Shown: positions 1 through 5,912 of the stretch, piece by piece
How the letters are laid out: each line of letters begins with the position of its first letter
Position numbering within the stretch: position 1 is the first letter of the stretch
NCBI GenBank assembly: GCA_934462775.1
Contig: CAKSIR010000053.1
Location: 1 to 14,274, forward strand
DNA from: an uncultured Ruminiclostridium sp.
GTDB lineage: Bacteria; Bacillota; Clostridia; Oscillospirales; Ruminococcaceae
Direction: 5' to 3'
Length of the DNA stretch: 14,274 nt
The notes under the pieces: generated by a model
Seen by the model: only the letters and a program-made list of their open reading frames with translations
Database searches by the model: none
Told to the model about the DNA's origin: nothing
Program-made: the position numbers and the translations under genes

Positions 1-76
1 AGGGCTTTGCCCTAAGTACCCACCACCTTTTGAAAAAGGTGGACGAAAACTTTAATTTTGACTTTTTCGACAGTCT
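1..76 (-). repeat. Dispersed intergenic repeat, copy 1 (cut by the window edge)
   Basis: Read on the minus strand, this stretch matches 14188-14264 almost base for base: four or five substitutions and one single-base gap over about 76 bp. The two copies are inverted relative to each other, and each starts directly after the hairpin that follows a gene's 3' end. The element contains a GACT/AGTC mini-stem, a 9-bp arm pair CCACCTTTT/AAAAGGTGG (23-42) and a second palindrome, GGGC-AAA-GCCC, cut at position 1. It is non-coding. I infer a multicopy intergenic element, but only two copies are visible and I do not recognise a named family. Confidence 0.8.
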
Positions 77-104
77 GGAACTCCCGCAAAGCTGCGGGAG
101 TTCC
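77..104 (-). terminator. Hairpin downstream of the DUF4358 lipoprotein gene
   Basis: A perfect 12-bp stem (77-88 with 93-104, GGAACTCCCGCA arms) closes a 4-nt loop, 22 bp past the lipoprotein stop codon. On the minus strand it is followed by the repeat (AGACTGTCG) and not by a U-tract, so it is a poor classical intrinsic terminator in that direction. It may serve as an mRNA 3'-end stabiliser or act together with the repeat. On the plus strand it is followed by TTTGTT, but no plus-strand gene precedes it here. Confidence 0.6.
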
Positions 105-126
105 TTTGTTATTGACTTATTCAGGC

Positions 127-783
127 TCAGAAGCAGGAGTTGAAGGCGTCAATGCCGATCTGCGTCTGTTCCTGTGCAAATGACGCCATATCCTCGTCGG
201 ATACGTCCCCGCGCTCGTCAATAGCGCCTGCCATGATGAATGCAACGAAGTTGCCGTTCTTTACAACCTTTGATGCGTTTACCTTTGCAACGTTCATCGG
301 ATACTGGAGAGTTTCGTTTACCTGATAATCGCGGTAAGCGTTAAGAGCGGCTTCAACATCGTCAACCTTGCCTTCCTTGGCTTCAACAACGACTACTGTG
401 TCGGGATATGCGCTGACCATTGGCATTTCTGCTGTTACAGCGCTGTACATATCCTCAGTAAGACCGAAAATGGATTCGATCATTTCGCCTGGTATAAGCT
501 CGTTTGGCAGGTAATCATCGCCGTAAGCCTCGCGGATCTTGCCGAGGATAACGTCGGTTGTGCTTGATGTATCAGCCTCTTCGTTATCGGAAGCGTCTGT
601 GTCGGCAGGTGTTTCTTCGCTTGCTGCTGTTGTTTCGCTTGTTGCCTCGGTTGTTGTCTCGGTTGTTGCTTCGGCTGTTGTTGTGCTTTCGGTAGTTTTA
701 TCGGCTGTGCCGTTGTTGCCGCAGGCAGTGATTGCTGCCGCTGTCATAGCTGCCATAAGTGCAATGCAAATAATTTTCTTCAT
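127..783 (-). CDS. DUF4358 domain-containing lipoprotein
   Basis: This is a predicted lipoprotein of 218 aa. Residues 1-20 form a signal peptide (MKK, then a hydrophobic run) ending in an I-T-A-C lipobox, so Cys21 is the predicted lipidation site and the protein would sit on the outer face of the membrane. Residues about 22-78 are a Thr/Glu/Ser/Ala-rich low-complexity linker. The C-terminal ~135 residues (from ILGKIREAYG, with the PMVSAYPDTVVVVEA and YPMNV stretches) resemble the DUF4358 family of Clostridia, whose function is unknown. The start is the ATG at 783, preceded by AGAAAGGA about 11 nt upstream; an in-frame extension to 855 would bury the signal peptide behind 24 residues. It lies 52 bp after the DUF389 gene, so co-transcription is likely. 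The family call is made from memory of family features and is moderately sure. Confidence 0.82.
   Translation of the reverse strand: MKKIICIALMAAMTAAAITACGNNGTADKTTESTTTAEATTETTTEATSETTAASEETPADTDASDNEEADTSSTTDVILGKIREAYGDDYLPNELIPGEMIESIFGLTEDMYSAVTAEMPMVSAYPDTVVVVEAKEGKVDDVEAALNAYRDYQVNETLQYPMNVAKVNASKVVKNGNFVAFIMAGAIDERGDVSDEDMASFAQEQTQIGIDAFNSCF
600..700 (-). repeat. Degenerate Thr/Glu/Ala codon repeat encoding the lipoprotein linker
   Basis: Within the lipoprotein gene, tandem imperfect units of about 15-18 bases (on the plus strand, variants of GGTTGTTGTCTC and GGTTGTTGCTTC) encode a run of TETTTEA-like residues. The repeat gives the flexible linker between the lipidated Cys and the DUF4358 domain. 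Such tracts often differ in length between strains, but this cannot be tested from one sequence. Confidence 0.6.
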
Positions 784-835
784 AATGGTAAGTTCCTTTC
801 TGATTTTGTTCTTATTATGCAGATAATTCTTCCGT

Positions 836-2305
836 TTATTCAATATTTTCTGCATTTTCTTCGGTTAATTCTTCATCGCCTGCGTTTTCATCCGCAGCGT
901 TCAGGGCGGTCGGTTTTGCTACCTGCTGGGACAGTGAAACCTTGCGGTTCAGCTTTACTTCAAGCCATGCGGAAAGCTGATTTCTTTCCGTCAGATTAAG
1001 GGGAGAGCTTACTTCCGCAATAGCGACAGCTTCCTCGCCGCTTACAACCGCTGTCCCGTCAGCTTTGGAAACATTTCCAAGCGTGAGAGCAGTCACCTTT
1101 CCGTTCAGAGCGGTCATTTCCTCAAGGATTGACTCGACGTCGTACTCCTCGGCCTTGTAGGCTTCAAGCTGCGCTTCAAGCTCAGCCTGCGCGGTTTCAT
1201 ACCCTGACAGCTTTTCCTTGAGCGCTTCAAGCTCGTTGGCCTGAAGCATTGCGGTAAAGTCCTTTTCGGAGTTGGTTGAGCTTATCTGGCTTGCAATCAG
1301 CTCGGAAACCTCATCTGCCGTAACTCCGCCCTCGACCTCTGTCTGAGTAACGCGAAGCCCTGTGCTTTTCAGGTCGTAGTCCGCAAGCTTTGTGTTAAGC
1401 TCCTCAATCTGGGCGTCGGTAAGGGGTTTTCCTATAAGGGCGACCTCAAGCTCGTTTGTGTCCTTGTTGTACTCGGACTGTACAAGCTGGGTCGATCTGA
1501 AGCTGAATTCGTTTTCCAGAAAGCTGTTTACATTGCTGTCAACAATGCTTTCGGAAACGATCTGAACAGCGAGGATTACGCTTGGAATAATGGTTATTAT
1601 AGAGATAATGACCATGTTTCTGTGAAGTCTGAATTCGGATTTTCTGTCCATGAACTTTTTACACGGCACCCTCATTATTTTGAGCATGACGATGGATGTC
1701 AGACAGATGAAAAACGAATTGATGAAGAACAGATACAATGCGCCGATAAAGAAATTCCACTGAAGCGTTGCAATTCCGTAGCCCGCCGTACAAAGAGGCG
1801 GCATTAAGGCGGTAGCGATTGCCACGCCGGGGATAACGTTGGTTTTTTCCTTTCGCGTTGTACCTATTATGCCCGCAAGTCCGCCTGCTATTGCTATAAG
1901 CACGTCCCAGATTGTGGGGCTTGTTCGTGCAAGCAGCTCGGAATGGGCTGTTGAAATAGGAGAAATCATGAAGTAGACCGTAGAGGCGATCATGCAGATC
2001 ACCACCTGAAACAGCAGGCGCATTCCCGCGCCCAGCGCTCTTTTAAGGTCGTTTGTCGCAATGCCGTAGCCGATTGCCATAATTCCGCCCATAAGCGGGG
2101 AAATAAGCATTGCGCCGATAATTACGGCAGTTGAATTCATGTTCAGTCCGATGGAGGCGATGACGATTGCCAGAATCAGAATGCACATATTTGTGCCTTT
2201 TACACGGGAGCCAGCTTTTATGGAAGCGTCTATCTCCTCGTAGCTTGCCTGATCAGTGCGCAGCGAAAAGGCGTTTTTCAAGCTTGCAGCAATTTTTTCA
2301 TTCAT
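836..2305 (-). CDS. DUF389 family membrane protein
   Basis: The protein is 489 aa. An N-terminal soluble stretch (1-37) is followed by a cluster of about six membrane segments (roughly 38-230) with typical DUF389 sequences: MNSTAVIIGAMLISPLMGGI, ALGAGMRLLFQ and VAIATALMPPLCTAGYGIA. Another hydrophobic segment follows (about 232-252), then a ~230-residue Glu-rich soluble tail with probable coiled coil (LSGYETAQAELEAQLEAY). DUF389 proteins are widespread in bacteria; their transport or other function is unknown. The ATG at 2305 has GGAGGAA about 9 nt upstream. The longer in-frame ATG at 2386 lies inside the promoter -35 box, which rules it out. It is probably first in a two-gene unit with the downstream lipoprotein. 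Confidence 0.88.
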   Translation of the reverse strand: MNEKIAASLKNAFSLRTDQASYEEIDASIKAGSRVKGTNMCILILAIVIASIGLNMNSTAVIIGAMLISPLMGGIMAIGYGIATNDLKRALGAGMRLLFQVVICMIASTVYFMISPISTAHSELLARTSPTIWDVLIAIAGGLAGIIGTTRKEKTNVIPGVAIATALMPPLCTAGYGIATLQWNFFIGALYLFFINSFFICLTSIVMLKIMRVPCKKFMDRKSEFRLHRNMVIISIITIIPSVILAVQIVSESIVDSNVNSFLENEFSFRSTQLVQSEYNKDTNELEVALIGKPLTDAQIEELNTKLADYDLKSTGLRVTQTEVEGGVTADEVSELIASQISSTNSEKDFTAMLQANELEALKEKLSGYETAQAELEAQLEAYKAEEYDVESILEEMTALNGKVTALTLGNVSKADGTAVVSGEEAVAIAEVSSPLNLTERNQLSAWLEVKLNRKVSLSQQVAKPTALNAADENAGDEELTEENAENIE

Positions 2306-2357
2306 AACCGTATATTCCTCCAGACCGTCGGGAAATGGCGGTTTTTCAACTTTGACT

Positions 2358-2386
2358 ATTTTAGCATATAGGCTATTAACTGTCAA
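2358..2386 (-). promoter_or_regulatory. Vegetative promoter of the DUF389-lipoprotein unit
   Basis: On the minus strand a perfect -35 TTGACA (2381-2386), a 17-bp spacer and a -10 TAAAAT (2358-2363) stand about 53 bp before the DUF389 start codon. Only one -10 base departs from consensus. Confidence 0.85.
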
Positions 2387-2426
2387 TCTTAAACGAAAGC
2401 AAACCGCAATTTTTGTAATTTATGCA

Positions 2427-2476
2427 CATTAAAAAGAAAAAAACAAGGTAAAGTTGATTAAAATTTACCTTGTTTT
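2427..2476 (-). terminator. Intrinsic terminator of the paaK-like gene
   Basis: A 13-bp perfect stem (2440-2452 with 2464-2476, arms AAAACAAGGTAAA) with an 11-nt loop starts 20 bp past the stop codon. On the minus strand it runs into TTTCTTTTT, a good U-tract. It separates the symporter/ligase unit from the DUF389 promoter. Confidence 0.88.
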
Positions 2477-2496
2477 AAATGAAACTTTTGGGAAAA

Positions 2497-3798
2497 TCAC
2501 TTGTTTCTGTTATCAATAACGCGTTTTGCTTTGCCTGCCGTTCTTACAATCGACTTCGGTTCAACCAGCGAAACCTTTACGTCAATGCCGAGAACCGTCT
2601 TTAAGTTGTGATGAATGTGTGCGCGAAGCTCCTCAAGCTTGCCGTAGCTGTCAAGCAGGCTTGCGTCGACAAGCTCCACTCTTACTTCTAACGTGTCGGA
2701 GGTGCCGTGGCGCTCTACTACCAGCTCATAATAAGGCGCAATCTGCGGAATAACCATAAGAACCGATTCTATCTGCGACGGGAATACGTTTACGCCGCGT
2801 ATCTTGAGCATATCGTCGCTTCTGCCCGCAGGCTTTGCCATTCTGACATGAGTTCTGCCGCACTTGCATGGCTCGTATGTAAGGGAGGTGATGTCCTTTG
2901 TTCTGTAACGAAGTACGGGGAGCGCCTCCTTCGTAAGGGTTGTGATAACCAGTTCGCCTTTTTCTCCCTCGGGAAGAATCTCGCCTGTTTCGGGGTTAAT
3001 AATTTCGGGGAGGAAGTGGTCCTCGTTGAAATGCATACCGCAGCGGTATTCACATTCGCCCGATACGCCGGGTCCGATAAGCTCGCTCATGCCGTAGTTG
3101 TCGGTTGCAAAAAGGTGGAGGGACTTTTCGACCTGCGCCCTCATTTCGGGAGTGCAGCCCTCCGAGCCAAACAGACCAAGGCGGAGCTTGATGTCCTTTT
3201 CGGCGTCGTAGTCCATTTCGTCAATGACCTCGCCTATTCTCAGCGCGTAGGACGGGGTTGCGACAAGGGCGGTAGTGCCGAAGTCCTTCATAAGCATTAC
3301 CTGCTTTTCGGTGTTGCCTGAGGAGGTGGGGACAACGGCTGCGCCGATTTTTTCCAGTCCGTAGTGCAGACCGAGAGCGCCTGTGAACAGACCGTAGCCG
3401 AAAGCGATCTGCACAATATCCTCGTCGGTTGCTCCTGCGGCAGTAACCAGTCTTGCAACGCAGTCGCCCCACATATCAAGGTCGTTTTTGGTGTAGCCGA
3501 CAACGGTTGGCTTGCCTGTCGTGCCTGAAGAAGCGTGCAGGCGGACTATTTTCTTCATCGGAACTGCGAACATATTGAACGGATAGTTATCGCGGAAGTC
3601 AGCCTTTGTTGTATACGGTATGTACTGAATGTCCGAAAGAGTTTTGATTTTGTCTGGAGTGATTCCTGCTGCGTCAAACTTGTCCTTATACAGCTTAACG
3701 TTGTTGTAGCAATAGTGAACAAGGCTTTTTAAGCGCTCAAGCTGAAGCTCCTCCAGCTTTTTTCTCGGCATGGTTTCAATATCTTTATCAAAGTACAT
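2497..3798 (-). CDS. paaK: Phenylacetate-CoA ligase-like AMP-forming enzyme
   Basis: Proteins of this family activate an aryl or related carboxylic acid with ATP to an acyl-adenylate, then form the CoA thioester in the cytosol. The 433-aa length fits PaaK. Visible motifs are the ATP-binding loop SSGTTGKP (90-97), FGYGLFTGALG (about 133-143), YGMSELIGPG, the adenylation motif YRTKDI, a CKCGRTHVRM segment, GRSDDMLKIRGVNVFPSQIE at the hinge to the C-terminal domain, and a C-terminal GKAKRVID with the likely catalytic Lys. The ATG at 3798 has AAAGGA about 12 nt upstream. It lies 117 bp downstream of an SSS symporter on the same strand, so the transporter may import the acid, but this is inference. 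The true substrate could be phenylacetate, indoleacetate or another acid; no other pathway gene is present. Confidence 0.88.
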   Translation of the reverse strand: MYFDKDIETMPRKKLEELQLERLKSLVHYCYNNVKLYKDKFDAAGITPDKIKTLSDIQYIPYTTKADFRDNYPFNMFAVPMKKIVRLHASSGTTGKPTVVGYTKNDLDMWGDCVARLVTAAGATDEDIVQIAFGYGLFTGALGLHYGLEKIGAAVVPTSSGNTEKQVMLMKDFGTTALVATPSYALRIGEVIDEMDYDAEKDIKLRLGLFGSEGCTPEMRAQVEKSLHLFATDNYGMSELIGPGVSGECEYRCGMHFNEDHFLPEIINPETGEILPEGEKGELVITTLTKEALPVLRYRTKDITSLTYEPCKCGRTHVRMAKPAGRSDDMLKIRGVNVFPSQIESVLMVIPQIAPYYELVVERHGTSDTLEVRVELVDASLLDSYGKLEELRAHIHHNLKTVLGIDVKVSLVEPKSIVRTAGKAKRVIDNRNK

Positions 3799-3837
3799 TT
3801 TTCTGTCCGTCCTTTATATTAGTAGTGTAAACATTCA

Positions 3838-3873
3838 AACAGGGTTAAAGGGCAAGCGTAAACCTGCCCTGTT
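3838..3873 (-). other. Imperfect hairpin between symporter and ligase genes
   Basis: Two pairings share the same bases: an outer 7-bp stem AACAGGG/CCCTGTT (3838-3844 with 3867-3873) and an inner 5-bp stem GGGCA/TGCCC (3850-3854 with 3865-3869). There is no clean U-tract after it. It could be a weak partial terminator, an mRNA processing site or an attenuator limiting ligase expression relative to the symporter. Confidence 0.45.
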
Positions 3874-3915
3874 ATTATAAATAAGTATATCACTGTTTTG
3901 CGGTAATTGCAACTG

Positions 3916-5502
3916 TTATTTGATTTCGACAGGCGCTTCGTCATCTGTAAGCACCATTTCATGTTTAACCGTAACCTTTTCGTGGTAGCATGAGAAAATT
4001 CGGTCAACATCGTCTTTTTTAAGCTTAGGCGTAACAACGCTTACCAGCGGCACTATTATAAGTCCCGCAATCATTGTGAATGCGCCTAAGTTTACAGGAG
4101 AAGCAACCGTAAATCCGAGGATTTCGCCGCTTAACGCTCCCATTGACTTCATAACAAGGTGAACAACGGTAGCGCCGATTCCGAAAATGAAGCTTGCGTA
4201 AACGCCCGCTCTTGTAACGCCCTTCCAGAAAAGTCCCAGCAGGAACGGTGCAAGGAACGCGCCTGCCAGCGCTCCCCATGAGTAGCCCATAAGGTCGGAG
4301 ATGAGGGCGTTTTTGTTAAGGGCGATGATTACGGATATTACAAGGAATAAGCCGATAAATGCACGCATTACGACAAGGGTTTTCTTTTCGCTCAGCTTAC
4401 CCTTGCAGATAATGGGCTTGATAAGGTCAAGAGTAAGGGTGGAGCTTGAGGTAAGAACAAGGGACGAAAGGGTAGACATTGACGCTGAAAGAACCAGCAC
4501 GACCACGATTCCGATAAGTATTTCGGGCAGATTTTCAAGCATGGTGGGAACAATTGAGTCGAAGCCCTCGACAGGCTTTCCGTCTGCTCCCGCTTCAACG
4601 AAAATGCGTCCGAAGCCGCCTAAGAAGTAGCAGCCGCCCGCAACCACGATTGCAAATACGGTCGAAACAACCGTGCCGGATTTAATGGAGCGTTCGTCCT
4701 TGATGGTGTAGAACTTTGTCACCATCTGAGGCAGCCCCCATGTACCAAGAGATGTAAGGATAATTACGCCAAGCAGATTCATCGGGTCAGGTCCGAAGAA
4801 CGAGGCGAAGCCTCCGCTCATTCCTGCCATTTTGCCGCTTTCGACAGGCACTTCCGAAAGCTGAGTAATTGCCGAATAGAAGCCGCCCTTGCTCATAAGC
4901 GTTGCGATAATTACCGCCGCAATGCCCAGCAGCATGATAATTCCCTGAACAAAGTCGTTGTAGGCGGTCGCCTTGTAGCCGCCTAAAATTACATAAACCG
5001 CTGTAATGACCGCCATTCCGATTACGCAAACCGAGTAGTCAACGTTGAACGCCATGCCGAACAGGCGGGAAAGTCCGTTGTAAACCGAGGCTGTGTAGGG
5101 AATGAGGAACACGAAAACAATCAGCGCAGCCACTATTTTGAGCGTTTTGCTCATGTAGCGCTTTTCGAAAAATTCGGGCATTGTAGCCGATTCAAGGTGC
5201 TTTGACATGACTCTTGTTCGTCTGCCCATAATCGCCCACGCCATCAGCGAACCGATAAACGCGTTGCCAAGACCTATCCACGTTGACGCAATGCCGAAAT
5301 TCCAGCCAAACTGTCCTGCATAGCCTACGAATATTACCGCCGAAAAATAGCTTGTGCCGTAAGCGAAGGCGGTGATCCACGGTCCGACCGTTCTGCCGCC
5401 CAGAACGAATTCGTTTACCGTCTTTTTTGATTTGCGGTTGAAGTAAATGCCGATGGCGATTGCAAAGGCAACATATACAACCAGAATAATTCCTACTATC
5501 AT
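3916..5502 (-). CDS. Sodium:solute symporter (SSS family)
   Basis: This is a 528-aa polytopic membrane protein of the SSS family, whose members (PutP, PanF and relatives) use the Na+ gradient to import organic solutes. About 13 hydrophobic segments can be seen across the chain. Family sequences include the N-terminal segment followed by NEFVLGGRTVGPW, FSAVIFVGYAGQFGWNFG, ATMPEFFEKRY, VILGGYKATAYNDFVQGIIM, and SLGTWGLPQMVTKFY. The C-terminal ~35 residues are charged and cytosolic. The ATG at 5502 has GGAG 7 nt upstream. A perfect consensus promoter precedes it, so strong expression is likely. The substrate cannot be read from the sequence; the neighbouring CoA ligase makes an aromatic or other carboxylate plausible, and proline or pantothenate are the default family alternatives. 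Confidence 0.9.
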   Translation of the reverse strand: MIVGIILVVYVAFAIAIGIYFNRKSKKTVNEFVLGGRTVGPWITAFAYGTSYFSAVIFVGYAGQFGWNFGIASTWIGLGNAFIGSLMAWAIMGRRTRVMSKHLESATMPEFFEKRYMSKTLKIVAALIVFVFLIPYTASVYNGLSRLFGMAFNVDYSVCVIGMAVITAVYVILGGYKATAYNDFVQGIIMLLGIAAVIIATLMSKGGFYSAITQLSEVPVESGKMAGMSGGFASFFGPDPMNLLGVIILTSLGTWGLPQMVTKFYTIKDERSIKSGTVVSTVFAIVVAGGCYFLGGFGRIFVEAGADGKPVEGFDSIVPTMLENLPEILIGIVVVLVLSASMSTLSSLVLTSSSTLTLDLIKPIICKGKLSEKKTLVVMRAFIGLFLVISVIIALNKNALISDLMGYSWGALAGAFLAPFLLGLFWKGVTRAGVYASFIFGIGATVVHLVMKSMGALSGEILGFTVASPVNLGAFTMIAGLIIVPLVSVVTPKLKKDDVDRIFSCYHEKVTVKHEMVLTDDEAPVEIK

Positions 5503-5524
5503 GTCTATTCTCCATTCATGTCCG

Positions 5525-5554
5525 TTTAAAGCTTTTTGTTAGAAAAGCTTTAAA
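5525..5554 (-). promoter_or_regulatory. 12-bp palindrome in the symporter 5' UTR
   Basis: The arms TTTAAAGCTTTT (5525-5536) and AAAAGCTTTAAA (5543-5554) are perfectly complementary around a 6-nt centre. They lie between the predicted transcription start (near 5560) and the ribosome binding site. It may be a 5' mRNA stabilising hairpin or a repressor operator. Confidence 0.6.
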
Positions 5555-5566
5555 TTATTAAAGTGA

Positions 5567-5595
5567 ATTATACTACAAAATCAGCCTGATGTCAA
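5567..5595 (-). promoter_or_regulatory. Perfect consensus promoter of the symporter gene
   Basis: On the minus strand TTGACA (5590-5595), a 17-bp spacer and TATAAT (5567-5572) match the vegetative sigma consensus at all 12 positions, about 65 bp before the symporter start codon. Confidence 0.92.
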
Positions 5596-5616
5596 TCCGC
5601 ATTTAGTACGACATTT

Positions 5617-5645
5617 TTGCGTTCTTTTTGTGCAGTACCTATAAT
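5617..5645 (+). promoter_or_regulatory. Candidate distal promoter for the EF-G paralogue
   Basis: TTGCGT (5617-5622), 17 bp, TATAAT (5640-5645) on the plus strand. The -10 is perfect and the -35 matches three of six. If used, the 5' leader would be about 260 nt. A second perfect TATAAT at 5795-5800 has only a weak -35 (CTGGAT at 18 bp) and would give a leader of about 105 nt. I cannot tell which one is used. Confidence 0.4.
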
Positions 5646-5912
5646 AATGTAAATGAGTAAATTCAAGATAAATGCGTGAAATAATTTGGAATATGGCTTA
5701 AATTTGTTACTGTTGTACAAAAACAAACTTGAAATTTCTATGCCAGATATGAAATAATTACAATTTTCTACTGGATTTTTAATGTGATTTAGTGTATAAT
5801 TATGTTATTGAATTTGATTTATATCCTTTACGGATAATATAAAGAAAGGTATGGTTATATCGTTATTTAGGCAAAAGTCAAGATAACCGATGCTCCAAAG
5901 AGGTAAGTCTAT

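Larger units (their letters stand above)
5503..5912. other. Divergent intergenic region between symporter and EF-G paralogue
   Basis: This AT-rich, non-coding 410-bp stretch holds the symporter promoter and 5'-UTR palindrome on the left, and one or two candidate promoters for the rightward gene. It also has an imperfect inverted repeat TATCC/GGATA around 5818-5842, just before the EF-G leader. I see no RNA gene or riboswitch that I recognise in it. Confidence 0.7.

Noticed and set aside
786..835. Separate promoter for the lipoprotein gene (TTGAAT, 18 bp, CATAAT)
   Set aside because: Both boxes are poor and the -35 overlaps the DUF389 stop codon. Read-through from the strong upstream promoter is the simpler explanation.
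2707..3321. 204-codon plus-strand ORF opposite the paaK-like gene
   Set aside because: It lies wholly antisense to a gene with clear family motifs, has no family features of its own and no convincing start signals. It is a shadow of the reverse frame.
5851..5886. 11-codon leader peptide (MVISLFRQKSR) just before the EF-G paralogue
   Set aside because: The AAAGG is only 1-2 nt from the ATG, too close for normal initiation, and no terminator or alternate fold accompanies it.
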